Shown here piece by piece: positions 49,675 through 60,625 of a stretch of DNA of 64,000 nt. The stretch lies in NCBI GenBank assembly GCA_021186555.1, contig JAJKFL010000005.1, forward strand, positions 56,842,635-56,906,634, written 5' to 3'. A program made the translations under genes and the position numbers. Origin of the DNA: Reticulitermes speratus. Lineage: Eukaryota; Arthropoda; Insecta; Blattodea; Rhinotermitidae. Below the pieces are notes generated by a model. The model saw nothing but the letters and a program-made list of their open reading frames with translations. It did no database searches and was not told the DNA's origin. Position 1 is the first letter of the stretch. The number at the start of each line of letters is the position of its first letter.

Positions 49675-50297
49675 ATGTTTTATTGGAAGTTAACTTGTTT
49701 TGTTGTACCTTGTGTATCAGGGTTCATTGAATTTTATTATTTACTTTTATTTGTCGTACCCACTTCCACTATGTATTTCGAATTAATTTAGATACAGAAC
49801 TGACACTCACTAATATTACAATTTATACATTTCATATAACACTAAACATATATTTTTACCTTAGGGTAAGAACTGGATTATTACATGCGCTTTTGTATGA
49901 AGGTACAATATTCAGGTAACAAGATGTTTGTGTGAACTTTTAGTCATTCCTTTTTAATTGTACGAAATCCCTGATTGGAATGAAGTTATTTTAAAACATT
50001 TAGAATGAAACAAATAAATATGGTTGTTATCCATACATGAAGTCTACTTTGATAGTTGATATTGAGACATTGTTACAACTTTAACGTCTGTACTTTCAAT
50101 AGCATTGCTCTACATCAATTCTAATGCTCTGGTAGCATATCACAGAATATATTACATTGTCAAGCTGGTGTTTCTCTCTTGCTAATTGGGCTGTTTTTTC
50201 AGTTTTCCGACAAATAACCTGACAGTAGCTAAAAGAGAACATAACCTCATACCAGTAATAGAGATTGTAAAAAAATAACCACAGAATAAAATATTAC
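49675..50297. other. AT-rich intergenic DNA, no gene
   Basis: Nothing recognised up to the left terminus of the Tigger-like element. Confidence 0.5.
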
Positions 50298-51586
50298 AGG
50301 TAGGACTCGGTTTACGCCGCTTCATTTTCACGCCTCTTATAGATCATGATTGGAGGGGGTGATGAGTCATGACTCTGCCCGACTTCCCAGACACAGATGG
50401 TCCGACATTGTAATAAAACTATAATAGTAAATGATAAACTATGGCCTAAAATTTAAATAATTAAACAAAAAATGGAATATAAAATGCAATGAAAAAAATC
50501 AAATTACATTAACCACGGACTAAGAACTAACTAGTGACTGGTACATGTCGTATTTTTGCCCAGTGGTAAAGGAGTTCTGTACGAAAAATAGATTTCATCA
50601 CAAGGTTTTGCTGCTGCTGGACAATGCCCCTGGTCACCCTCCAGATTTGAGTGATTTGAATACCACTGGCCTACAGGTCAATATTGTCTTCCTTCCACCA
50701 AACACAACCTCACTTTTACAACCCATGGATCAAGGAGCAATATCCACCTTCAAGGCTTATTACTTACGGACAACACTCAAGGGAATTTCTGAGGCTATTC
50801 AAGTGTCCGATAATGTCATGTTGACAAACTACTGGAAGGCATATGACATCATGAAAGGGATCTCCAGCATTTCAGTGGCATGGAGAGAAGTGTTGTCAAA
50901 ATCATGTATGAATGGCGTCTGGCGTAAGCTTTGGCCTGACTGCATTCCGGATTCACAAGAGCACGACACTACCCTTGCGTCAATAACAGAGAATGTGACA
51001 GAGATAGCAAAGGAAATAAGACTAGATGATGTAGAAGTTGGTGACATAAATGAGCTCCTTGAGAGTCATGGTGAAGAGCTTTGAACGGAAGATTTAGAAG
51101 AGATAGCTGAACAACTGTCCAAAGAAGACACAGAGGAAAGTGAAGCTGACTCTACAATTCTGGTTAGGACACTAACAGTGAAATCAATGCAAGAGGCTAT
51201 TGCTGTTATTAATAAGGGATGTGAGATCTTCTGTAGCAACGACTGCAACTGAGAGCGGAGCTCAACCGTTAAGAGAGGAATTGAGAAAGTTCTACAGCCA
51301 TACTATGACTTATTATCAGAAAAGAAGAAAACCAAACAGACATCTATTGTATTGTTTTTAAAGCAGTAATTTTTCTTTCTTTTTCTTAAACATTATCATC
51401 TTAAATATTATACAATTTTCAATACGTAAATTTCATGAAATAAAACATTTTTCAAGTACTTTGTGTTCATTACTGAAAATCTTGGAACGGAACCTAATGT
51501 ATTTACATATGTTCCCAATATATTTTTGCTTCAATTTACGCCAGAAATCTCAGGAACCTAACCCCGGCGTAAACCGAGTCCTACCT
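50298..51586 (+). mobile_element. Tigger (pogo/Tc1-mariner) element, internally deleted
   Basis: Terminal inverted repeats of 21 bp, starting AGGTAGGACTCGGTTTACGC at 50298-50318 and its complement at 51566-51586, bracket 1.29 kb with the C-terminal half of a Tigger transposase. Left flank TA fits the TA target of this superfamily; the right boundary has lost its outermost base. It lies just downstream of the lipocalin gene's last exon. Confidence 0.85.
50545..51252 (+). pseudogene. Tigger transposase, C-terminal half
   Basis: The frame 50545-51084 encodes 'KVLLLLDNAPGHPPDL' with the second catalytic Asp of the DDE/DDD triad, 'IVFLPPNTTSLLQPMDQG' with the third, then 'YWKAYDIMKGI' and 'WRKLWPDC', all Tigger/jerky-family landmarks. 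After a stop at 51084 the same frame continues with acidic sequence to about 51252. The N-terminal DNA-binding domain and the first Asp are missing. Not functional. Confidence 0.88.
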
Positions 51587-51772
51587 TTCAATCCTTCAAA
51601 TTCAGGAACTGTTCTGTAATACACAGTTTCAAAATTATTCCTTCTCAAGAAAATAAAGAGATCTGCTTTTGTATCAGATGCATTTTCTTTCAAACAAATT
51701 TGACCGTTAATTGTATCGCTTACACGTCCTATGCACCAGCAGATAAGGTCAAGTTCCAGTTTTGTGTTTCCC
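51587..51772. other. Lipocalin 3' flank
   Basis: The minus-strand 3' UTR or flank of the lipocalin lies between its stop codon (51775-51773) and the Tigger terminus. No clear polyadenylation signal identified. Confidence 0.4.
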
Positions 51773-52087
51773 TCAGGGCAGCCACTCCACGTCGTCGTTC
51801 GGGTTGCGATGGTTGTTGCTCACTTCCTCACGGTCCTTCTTCACACTGGCACTAACACCGCTACCGTACAATCGGTTGTAGAGGCTGGAAGCTCCTTCAG
51901 CCGCTGCTTCAATGCCATCACCCAATTTATCGCCAGCTTTCCTAACAACACCTGCAATGCTGCCAGCGGTAAACGTCGTGGGGTTGACATTGATGTCCAA
52001 GGTGTCTTCGTTTGGAGGGTTGCAGCTGTGTTCGATGTTACTCAGGTCGTACGGGTCAACACCATAATCTCTGAGGCGGTTTCGGAT
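51773..52087 (-). CDS. Lipocalin exon 4 (C-terminal helix and extension)
   Basis: 315 nt from acceptor TGTAATTTCAG to the TGA. Encodes 'IRNRLRDYGVDPYDLSN', Cys182, and a ~70-residue Ala/Gly/Asn-rich extension ending 'NDDVEWLP'. The extension may form an amphipathic helix ('VVRKAGDKLGDGIEAAAEGA'). Confidence 0.92.
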   Translation of the reverse strand: MRNRLRDYGVDPYDLSNIEHSCNPPNEDTLDINVNPTTFTAGSIAGVVRKAGDKLGDGIEAAAEGASSLYNRLYGSGVSASVKKDREEVSNNHRNPNDDVEWLP

Positions 52088-55000
52088 CTGAAATTACAGA
52101 CAAACCAATACTAAGAATGATAGGAGGAGCTCCCCAGCTATAAATAGTCAGTTGTAAGGTAAGGCCTTGACCTCCCTGTAGAGGCACAGAGGGGAGGTGG
52201 AGGTACAGCTCCAACCCATTTGCAACCTGGGTACTAGAAGGGGGTTGGTAAATAGTTGTACCATCCGAGACTGATGTGAATGATGGTATATAGACAATTT
52301 AAATTAAAACAGTAAACATTTTTACCATCTAATTTAGGGCACACAGGTTAAGTAGAGCTCTGTCACTTCTCGTCACAATCCCAGATCTACCGCACACAGT
52401 ATGTCTTTCTAACACACACTGATGACTTGCTCTGTGCCTACAGCTGAACACAGTATGGTCTCATATGTTTTTGCACTTCTACGGTTTTATTTGACTCTCC
52501 TAGACACATGTGAAGAAATGCCGAAATGTTGGAATCAAGACTGGAGTGTGCAGAGAGACATCTCTGCAAATATCTGGACTTCTTCCTTGGGGTTCAAATC
52601 AGTAGATAGAATTCTGGTGTTTATTAGAAGAATGCTACATGGTGGAAAGCAGTGTTTTATATGGGAACACATGTTGTGTAAGCGAAGTGCCACTGGGACT
52701 GTGATTTGTGTTCAGCTGTGTACTGGTAGAATGGGTGTTCAAATCTGAGGTAATATTCTTTTCTTGTGGATTATAGGAAGTCTGCCCGGATTTGTTTTTT
52801 CTTGCCAGGTCGATGAACAGCTAATGACTCTAAAGATCAGTCCATACCGCGCAGTAAACACACTCCGTCTCAGTTATACTAACCAGTCAGTTAATGTTGT
52901 ACAGTGAAATAATCGCTGTTTGTTCTGAGATCCACACAAAACACATAAATACAGTCCGTACCGCGCAGTAAACACACTCCGTCTCAGTTATACAAACCAG
53001 TCAGTTAATGCTGTACAGTGAAATAATCACTGTTTGTTCTGAGATCCACACAAAACACATAAATACAGTCCATACCGCGCAGTAAACACACTCTGTCTCA
53101 GTTATACAAACCAGTCAGTTAATGCTGTACAGTAAAATAATCGCTGTTTGTTCTGAGATCCACACAAAACACATAAATGCAGTCCGTACCGCGCAGTAAA
53201 CACACTCCGTCTCAGTTATACAAACCAGTCACTTAATGTTGTACAGTGAAATAATTGCTGTTTGTTCTGAGATCCACACAAAACACATAAATAGTCTGTG
53301 TGGGTGGAAAGTAGAATTGTTGAATCTTAAATTTGGTGGTGCAGTACACAAAGTGACCACTAGGCTTCATACGGTCTACACAGATCCAAATTCTGTCATT
53401 TTGCACTGAAAGAACCAAGAAATATCATTTACAGTCCATGTATGCATGTAAAATGTTACTTAATTCTGAAATTCTGTAGTTATTTATATGTTTTTGTGTT
53501 TCATTTAGCGACACTGCCAGTTGGTTGCCTAGTTTATATAGCACCTGCTAGAGATAAATCGGCCGCAAAAATCTCGGGCACCTGGTCGCCCGGGCAACTA
53601 AATATTGTACAGTGGCACCTTATTTTTTGAACATAGTTACTGCAGCTTCTTTCCCTTACAAACAAAGGTTGTATCAGTACACATGCACCGAGCATAAAGT
53701 GCCAGATAACAGTGAGTCTCACAGGTCATTCCAGAATTGTGGGTACTCAGTATGAAATTTTCTTCATGTCAGCCTTCTGGCACCCAGAATTTGGAGGTGG
53801 CTTCTAGTTTCTTGGAAAATTTGTGGACACCTGAGATAAATGAGCCAGTACAGAACTTCGGCAGAATAATACTGCATGGGGAAACTGAAGTACTCTGAGG
53901 AAGACCTGTCGCATTGCCATTTTGTTCAGCTGAAATCCCACACGCACTAGCTTAGGATTGAACCCTGGGCTCCGCGTTGAGAGGCCGGCGACCATCTGCC
54001 TGAATCAAGGCAAGGCCCCATGTTTGTTTCACATGGGGATATAACACAGCTGGAAGACTGGGGACAATGTGGCCGAGATGCCAACCACATCCAAGTAATA
54101 GCGTTCAGTGTTCGTAATGTGATTGCATGCCTGAACTACAATGCAGTTTGGTGTGTGTGTTGGGCGGTAAATATCCCAGCTATGGGCGCTTACCACTGAT
54201 ACAAATTCTAATTACACTGCTGCACAACACTTATTTCATAAATAGCATTTCCTTTAGGCCTATTATGTAAACTAAGCTTCCATATAAAATTTGCAGATTC
54301 TAACATGATCAAAAGTAGATTTGAAAGACATAGAATGACGGTGTGTGAGGACTGCCTTTGTTTAGTGCAGGATGGGGATAAATGGGCTGCTGTTAATATG
54401 GTAACAAACATTCAGGTTGCATCGCCATTATGAGTCCCTTTTAAGGTCTTCAGTTATCAACATCACCCTGATTGCTCTTACCTTGTCCATGTATATCTTG
54501 TCCAAGTTAGGCGACCGTGAAAGAATTGAGGCTGACTGACGATGGGCGAAGGCCAGTTTCTGGCATGTGAAGACTCCAGCGTAGTTGTCGTAGTCTGTCA
54601 TGAAAACTACGTAAGAGGCGCTACCTGCCAGACCTACAAGTATTACATGAACTAAGATACATGTCTTAGACTCCAAGCAGGTCAGATATTCGTTACTTCT
54701 AACACCATACTTTTTGCGGATGTTCTAGCATACTTGTCTCATCTAGTGATTATAAAGAATTAAATTTCAAGTGAAATTCAAAACTAACTTGCATTTCTAA
54801 TTGGGTTAAAAAAATCAGTTAATCCTAAATCTAAATAAGACAAATGTAGTTAAATTTATTCCCTCTCAAACGCCTACTTATCCCTTAAGCACAACATATA
54901 ATGATCAACTTCTTAAAGTTGCTGGTTCTTAGGTCTACAACTAGATAGTCACCTAAACTGGAAATTGCACTCAGAAGAACTGTCAAAAAAGCTGAGCTCT

Positions 55001-58000
55001 GTCTGCTACAAGATGAGGAAACTGTCTTATACACTTAATCTAGAAACACTACGAGTGGTTTATTTCACATATTTCAATTCTATAGTCAGTTATGTAATTA
55101 CAGAAAGTCCCCAACTTACGTAAGTGGATCGTTCCGCAACGCTATGCTTAAGTCGATTTTAACGTAACTTGGAGCCATGTTTTATTATATACCTTATACA
55201 CAATAATAATAATTGATATAATAATAATTAATAATAATTTTAATAACAATTAATAAAAAACATAATAACTAATAATCGATACTGGAGTCACTGTCGTATT
55301 CAATTGAGGCAGAGGCAGGGGTGGGTGTGGTGGTGGTTGGAGTGGTAGTAGTGGTTGGAGTGGTAGTAGTGGTGGTAGTGGCACAATATTTTTTTTACGT
55401 AAGTCCGGATCTACGTATGTGGGGGCTACGTAAGTCGGGGTCCGTCTGTATTTTTTGGAGTTCTTCAGCATCAATGCAAAATGTGTTCTTCATTCATAAA
55501 AGGGTTGTAAGGATTATGCTGGGACTAGGGCACAGGAGCTCCTGTAGGGAGGCTTTCAAGAAGTCAGACATACTGCCCGTACCTAGTATGTATATTTACG
55601 CCATGGTGATGTTTGTAGAAGGAAACCCAGATGTCTATCAGACTAATTACACACTTCATGGTATAAACACGAGGCAGAAAAATAAACTTCATATACCATT
55701 CATGAAACTTTCTGCTGTTCAGAAAAGCGTACTTTATTCGTCAATGAAAGTATTTAATGAGCTACCTTCTAATATAGTTGATCTCCAAAACAATACATTC
55801 AGGTTTCGGAATGATTTACGAAGGTATCTTGCAATGAATGTTTTTTATTCTGTTGATGAGTTCTTGTCTATGTCGCGCATTGTTAACTAATAATATACTT
55901 AATTATTTATGAATTTTATGATGTATGAACTAATTTAAATGTATTGTTAGTATACCTAACTACAGACAATGGATTGCTATTCTTTGTATATTGGACGTTT
56001 ACTGTGTGGATATACATTGTGGGTGTGCTATTTATAATTATTACTATTCCATTTCCCATGTGTTACATTGTTTGTATTGTGTTTCTTTGTGACTTGTCTT
56101 GTTACTATTGGACATAGATGCTATCTGCTTCCGTATCTTAACTATGATCAATTTCATATTCAATCCGTGTATGGCAGAAGATGGATCTAAGAAATAGAAA
56201 TGTACATATAAATATATAACAGAACCAGAGGGTGTGGACAGCAATCATCTGGCTCAGGACAGAGACCCGTGACGGATTATTGCAAACATGGTAAGTCGAA
56301 TGAACCTTGAACGTTTCTAAATGGTGGGCAATTTGTTGACTGAGTGGCTGTATTCCGTGGTGGTAGTTCCATTGCGCTATTTGGCAGTGCAAGCTAGTTA
56401 CGGTGAGAGGTTCTTAGTTGCAAGTCTCAATCCAAATGAAGGACCGCCACATATTGGCACTTGCTAACTAACATAACTAGTAACCAAAAATTATCCAATT
56501 ACCTAACCAATCAAACAATTCCACGGAGCACAGCCCATATTGGGAAGCTAAAAATTCCTCAGCTAGTTAAGAAGTACCCCAAAGTTTCGTTACCATACTT
56601 ACAGCAGTCTGCCACTTGGCCATGTCAGGATCCGATTAATTCAGTTCATAATCTCCTAACCTATTTCTTTAAGGCCTCTTTTAGTATTATCCTCCCACCT
56701 GAGCCCAAGTCTTCCAAGTGGTCTCTATCTTTCAGTTTGCTCCATCAAAACTCTGACGTGCCACATGCTCTGCCCATCTCATTTCTCGATTTAAAAACGC
56801 AAATAATATTTGCTGAGGAGCACAAAGCATGAAGCTGCTCGTGATGCAGTTTTCTCCAGTCTCCTGTTACTATGGCCTCAGCACCCATACCTACGGACCG
56901 GACACTCGGGATGCGCCGTGCTGTGCCTGTTCAGCTGTAACGTCATTATGCTGTTGTACTCACTGAGAGGGAAACGGACGACCATCGTGGCAGGATCTGA
57001 CGAGTCCGGCACAGTTATGATGCCCTCGTACGTGTATTCGTGGTTGAGACTGGTGAGGCCGAGGATGAGGTGCTCGCTCACTTGCTGGATCACGTACTTC
57101 CCAGTTTCGTTGGTCTTGGCATATGTGTCAGTCAGACACTTGCTGCCAGTGGAGGTCTTCTGGATCACGTACCATTTACCCAAAAACTGTAGGACAGAAT
57201 TTCGAAAGGCACAATGAGATCGGTAAAAATTTAAGATTCTCGTCTTCTGGTTTAGGTATAACACCGCGTGGACATGTAGAGAAACCTGCTACATCCATTT
57301 TCAGAATATGTCTTGAATATGAAGGGAGAAAATTTCTTCAAAACTTCGACAACCGCGTTCAAGACTACACGACGTAGCAACTAAACAAGATTGAACACTA
57401 CAGAATGGACAGCGTTATCGGTCGCTATGCAGCGAGCAACATGTTCCATTTTAAACCGGACACACTGTGTCTGGTACGACGTACAAAAACCTTTCCTTTT
57501 CGACAAATATAAACTATAAAAGAAATTGTTGGTGGTTAAGGGGTGTCAAAATTATAGTTAACAGAGAAAGTATACTTTACTGTCGCGCTGTGTCCGAAAC
57601 GGCGTAGCTTTCGACCGCTGCTTTTTTTTTTGTCCCCTAAAACATTCAGAAATTAAATTTTAGCTTCGCTGTTGCAAGCAAAACTTGCGCTTTCAGGGGA
57701 AAGCAGATTTCAGTCGAACAGCTGCGCACTGCAGAAAATCAGCAACTTGCTCTGTTTACAGTAAAGAGTAAGTACAATTATGACTAAGAGGAGTCACTAC
57801 AGTTGGAGTCACTACAGTTGGAGTCACTACAGTTGGAATCACTACAGTTGGAATCACTACAGTTGGAGTCACTACAGTTGGAATCACTACAGTTGGAATC
57901 ACTACAGTTGGAATCACTACAGTTGGAATCACTACAGTTGGAGTCACTACAGTTGGAATCACTACAGTTGGAATCACTACAGTTGGAATCACTACAGTTG

Positions 58001-59559
58001 GAGTCACTACAGTTGGAGTCACTACAGTTTGAATCACTACAGTTGGAATCACTACAGTTGGAATCACTACAGTTGGAATCACTACAGTTGGAGTCACTAC
58101 AGTTGGAATCACTACAGTTGGAGTCACTACAGTTGGAGTCACTACAGTTGGAATCACTACAGTTGGAGTCACTACAGTTGGAATCACTACAGTTGGAATC
58201 ACTACAGTTGGAGTCACTACAGTTGGAGTCACTACAGTTGGAATCACTACAGTTGGAATCACTACAGTTGGAGTCACTACAGTTGGAATCACTACAGTTG
58301 GAATCACTACAGTTGGAGTCACTACAGTTGGAGTCACTACAGTTGGAATCACTACAGTTGGAATCACTACAGTTGGAGTCACTACAGTTGGAATCACTAC
58401 AGTTGGAATCACTACAGTTGGAGTCACTACAGTTGGAATCACTACAGTTGGAGTCACTACAGTTGGAATCACTACAGTTGGAATCACTACAGTTGGAGTC
58501 ACTACAGTTGGAGTCACTACAGTTGGAATCACTACAGTTGGAGTCACTACAGTTGGAATCACTACAGTTGGAATCACTACAGTTGGAGTCACTACAGTTG
58601 GAGTCACTACAGTTGGAGTCACTACAGTTGGAGTCAGTACAGTTGGAAGTCTTACCAAACGCGTGATTGTAAAACACAAGGCTCACTAATTATCAATATC
58701 AGTTCGTATCATTAGGTAACTGAACACAGTCCTTCTGAGAAACTGACAGTCGCGGATCTAGTCAAGAATTACCCACCTTCTATGACATCCGAAAGTTCAT
58801 TACCATATTCACAGGAGCTTGCAAATTGGCCCTGTCTTGGGCCAGATGAATTCAATTTACATTCTCGCACCTCTTCGTTTTAATAATCATGTTAGCGTAT
58901 AATTCCGTTTACATATAGGCACCTGTTCGAAGTGTCTCTTTCCTTCAGGTTTTCCTACTAAAATTATGTATGCATTTCTCATATCCTCACTCGAGCTAGC
59001 TGCCCCTCCCATTCCGACCTTCTTTATACGCTCAAGTGCACAGTACAAACGTGGAAGCTCCTGTCGTGAACGGCGTGCCTAGAGTCGTCCCGATCCAGTT
59101 AGTGGTTTGCGCACTTTTGCATACTTTATGCACGGAATGGGAAGCGGTTAAGAGAAATTCGCGCGATGTCCTTAACACTTCGTGAGAAACGTAAGTGAAA
59201 TACCGTGCCTAGGTCCTTCCTGTCTTTTTAAAGTGACAGTCAGTGCCGCTTGTGGCTGCAATTCAGGAAGGCGGTGTGTCATTTCCTGCAAAGTGACTGG
59301 CAGTCCGTCCCACATTACAGGACGTTCTGTTCCAAAATACGAGCGTCAAACATCCCACAAAATAAGAACAATGTGTTGAAGACTTTCTGGACGCAAGCAA
59401 CAGACATGACAACATTTTTGCGCACGTTACTTAAAATCTACTCACCCTGTCCATTTCGAAGTTCTTTTGCGACTCGACAGTCGGACAATTGCCCAGATGA
59501 TACGAATGTCCCGCCACTGTGCTCAGGATTGCCAACACAGCGGATAGAAAGAGCAGCAT
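51773..59559 (-). CDS. Apolipoprotein D-like secreted lipocalin, 4 exons
   Basis: The exons sum to 795 nt (264 residues plus stop), and all junctions keep phase. Residues 1-17 are a signal peptide; mature features are 'GNCP' (Cys25), the lipocalin GxW signature 'FLGKWYVIQKT' (39-49), Cys55 in 'GSKCLTD', the second signature 'TDYDNYA' (122-128), Cys133 in 'VFTCQK', and Cys182 in 'EHSCNPP'. Insect lipocalins pair Cys 1-3 and 2-4. These proteins carry small hydrophobic ligands such as lipids or bilins outside cells. From about residue 195 there is an extra Ala/Gly-rich tail ('GSIAGVVRKAGDKLGDGI...') making it longer than the usual ~190-215. Introns of 2.26, 2.34 and 2.39 kb hold repeats. No frame defects; it looks like a working gene. 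Confidence 0.9.
52610..52790 (+). repeat. Interspersed repeat, copy 2
   Basis: Plus-strand match to the minus strand of 40579-40760 (GAAGAATGCTACATGGTGGA ... TTGTGTAAGCGAAGTGCCAC). Family unknown. Confidence 0.6.
52836..53360 (-). repeat. 114-bp satellite, array 4 (inverted, ~4 copies)
   Basis: Monomers as in array 2, bounded by AAAGATCAGTCCATACCGCG on one side and GTCTGTGTGGGTGGAAAGTA...GTGACCACTAG on the other, i.e. decayed versions of the same element ends. It lies in lipocalin intron 3. Confidence 0.88.
53930..54060 (-). mobile_element. tRNA-derived SINE head (antisense)
   Basis: The minus strand has CAGATGGTCGCCGGCCTCTC and a B box GGGTTCAATCC at about 53970. Likely a SINE fragment. 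Confidence 0.45.
54482..54624 (-). CDS. Lipocalin exon 3 (TDYxxYA region)
   Basis: 143 nt between acceptor TCTGGCAG and donor ACAAG|GTAAGA. Encodes 'SASYVVFMTDYDNYAGVFTC' and 'RSPNLDKIYMDK', the helix start near the end of the fold. Phase matches both neighbours. Confidence 0.95.
54780..55890 (+). pseudogene. CR1/Jockey-like LINE ORF2 C-terminal fragment
   Basis: Left part: 'FLGLQLDSHLNWKLHSEEL', 'SSVCYKMRKLSYTLNLETLR', 'YFNSIVSYVI'. After a MITE insertion: 'KRVVRIMLGLGHRSSCREAF', 'ILPVPSMYIYAMVMFV', 'GINTRQKNKLH', 'MKVFNELPSNIVDL', 'VFYSVDEFLS', then a stop at 55888-55890. This is the post-RT C-terminal part of CR1/Jockey-like elements. The right part is open for about 150 codons, so this insertion is younger than most in the window. 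Confidence 0.85.
55101..55448. mobile_element. pogo/Tc1-like MITE nested in the LINE
   Basis: CAGAAAGTCCCCAACTTACG at 55101 and its imperfect complement ending GGGTCCGTCTG at 55448, flanked by TA on both sides, define a 348-bp element. The inside is AT-rich with a GTGGTTGGAGTGGTAGTA microsatellite (55325-55380). The TA target and CAG ends suggest pogo/Tigger-like mobilisation. Confidence 0.75.
55891..56224. other. Intron sequence, no feature
   Basis: AT-rich intron sequence downstream of the LINE stop; possibly its 3' UTR. Nothing else recognised. Confidence 0.4.
56540..56876 (-). pseudogene. LINE fragment, antisense
   Basis: The plus strand carries CAAAGTTTCGTTACCATACT, CACTTGGCCATGTCAGGATC and GCAGTTTTCTCCAG, which parallel the antisense LINE pieces at 43200-43471 and 58760-59075. 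It ends within about 90 bp of the lipocalin exon 2 donor. Confidence 0.6.
56964..57186 (-). CDS. Lipocalin exon 2 (GxW region)
   Basis: 223 nt between acceptor GTCCTACAG and donor CTCA|GTGAGT. Encodes 'FLGKWYVIQKTSTGSKC', then the strands through 'GIITVPDSSDPATMVVRFPL'. Ends in phase 1. Confidence 0.95.
57790..58645. repeat. 15-bp minisatellite, 57 copies
   Basis: Unit GGAGTCACTACAGTT or GGAATCACTACAGTT. Almost the only difference between copies is one G/A position, and the order of the two types is irregular with repeating blocks. Since 15 is a multiple of 3, several frames are open for about 300 codons ('SHYSW', 'LESLQ', 'CSDSN', 'TVVIP' repeats); these are not genes. Confidence 0.97.
58760..59075 (-). 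pseudogene. LINE fragment, antisense
   Basis: AGAATTACCCACCTTCTATG, CAAATTGGCCCTGTCTTGGG and the following text resemble the antisense LINE piece at 56560 with about the same order of blocks. Heavily decayed. Confidence 0.5.
59446..59559 (-). CDS. Lipocalin exon 1 (signal peptide)
   Basis: 114 nt from ATG to donor ACAGG|GTGAGT, 38 codons, phase 0. Encodes 'MLLFLSAVLAILSTVAG' and then 'HSYHLGNCPTVESQKNF'. The start is the only Met before the hydrophobic core. No clear TATA box was seen upstream (59560-59700). Confidence 0.9.
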
Positions 59560-59860
59560 GTTTCTGGAACAGTCAGGACCACTTGTAATTAAACACTAAC
59601 TTCGAAATGGTCACCCACCAAGCATTAATTAATTCGGTCATGGCCGTGTGTTTGTTGTCTGTAAGTGACCGATACTCTGCTTACACAGCAGCGGCACACA
59701 GTGCAGTTCCGTCTGTCATGCCCACACTGCTCTATATTATATCTATTGTATTAAGAGAGGCGATGTTAAATTAGACGTTTAAAACCCAGTTGTAACACTG
59801 AGAAAACATGCATTTGTCCTACCACTGTATATTAACTTGTTTCGCAAGATTCTCATAATT
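59560..59860. other. Lipocalin upstream region
   Basis: Presumed promoter and 5' UTR of the lipocalin (minus strand). No convincing TATA box; TTAATTAATGC occurs 65-75 bp upstream of the ATG. Confidence 0.4.
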
Positions 59861-59861
59861 A

Positions 59862-60625
59862 AGAGCGATTATTACCATAAACAGCATTGATTGATTGGTC
59901 TTTGTAATGGACATGCCCTGTGTTCTCTGTGATGTACAAACTGTTTTGTACGTAATTTAGATAAACTCCAAGCCTCTTCCTATTGCGGTTAACCAGAAGG
60001 TCAGCAGATGCCGGTTCTTCCTGCTGGTGTCTGTCCTGCAGAGCAGTTTTACCGACTGACGGTTGTTAAGATTCAACGCCTTTCTTAATTTTATTGTTTC
60101 TTTAATCCTTTAAAGTACAGCGCTGCTATACTCACTTCCTATTTTAACACAAAATACTTTGCACTCTGCCCGCGGATCTCAGAACAAACAGCGATTGTGT
60201 CCCTATACAGCAGGGGTGGCCAAACTTGCTTCACGTAAGAGCCACATACGATAAACTTCAGATGTTTGAGAGCCGCAAGACATAAACACATATTACACAC
60301 ACGTTTTTATTGTTACACGCACATTTTGTTACAAAAATCCTTAAATATATTTGCTCACCATGAACATTAAACTTACGTTTTAATCCAGCGGACTCTCAGT
60401 TTATACCGGTAAATAATTATAGAGCTTGAAAGTTTTTATTTACCTTTTATATGAATTGTAATGCAAAAAGGAGCTCAGCCTACATATTTCCGCGAGCCGC
60501 ACATTATATGTCAAAGAGCCACATGTGGCTCGCGAGCCGCGGTTTGGCACCCCTGCTATACAGCGTTAACTGATTGGACGTTGCAACAGACAGACGGAGT
60601 GTTAACAGGAAGTTACGAAGAGTGT
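59862..60625 (+). repeat. Ancient copies of the 114-bp satellite monomer
   Basis: AGCGATTATTACCATAAACA to GTACAAACTG (59862-59942) and CAGAACAAACAGCGATTGTG to CAGACGGAGTGTTAACAGG (60179-60610) align with the monomer at about 70-80% by eye. The second is split by the hAT MITE at 60211-60555. Confidence 0.65.
60211..60555. mobile_element. hAT-type MITE with 8-bp target duplication
   Basis: Starts CAGGGGTGGCCAAAC and ends GGTTTGGCACCCCTG, the typical hAT terminal inverted repeat. The 8-bp sequence CTATACAG is present on both sides (60203-60210 and 60556-60563). The 345-bp inside contains GAGCCACAT/GTGGCTC subterminal repeats and no protein. A clean non-autonomous insertion. Confidence 0.93.

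Larger units (their letters stand above)
52088..54481 (-). other. Lipocalin intron 3 and its repeats
   Basis: 2.39-kb intron. It contains the second copy of the 40579 repeat (52610-52790), a 114-bp satellite block (52836-53360), an antisense SINE-like head (53930-54010) and a GGGAGGTGGAGGTACAG segment near 52190. No extra coding exon seen. Confidence 0.7.
54625..56963 (-). other. Lipocalin intron 2 and its repeats
   Basis: 2.34-kb intron holding a plus-strand CR1/Jockey-like LINE end (54780-55890) split by a pogo-like MITE (55101-55448), a short LINE tail piece (56225-56350, plus) and an antisense LINE fragment (56540-56876). No extra exon seen. Confidence 0.7.
57187..59445 (-). other. Lipocalin intron 1 and its repeats
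   Basis: 2.26-kb intron containing the 15-bp array (57790-58645) and an antisense LINE fragment (58760-59075). The stretch 57187-57789 has a T-run at 57624 and no recognised feature. Confidence 0.7.

Noticed and set aside
57756-58715. Four overlapping ~300-codon frames, including a CSDSN-repeat frame reminiscent of antifreeze or silk-like proteins
   Set aside because: All are products of the 15-bp unit, lie in an intron of the lipocalin, and have no codon bias or signal peptide.
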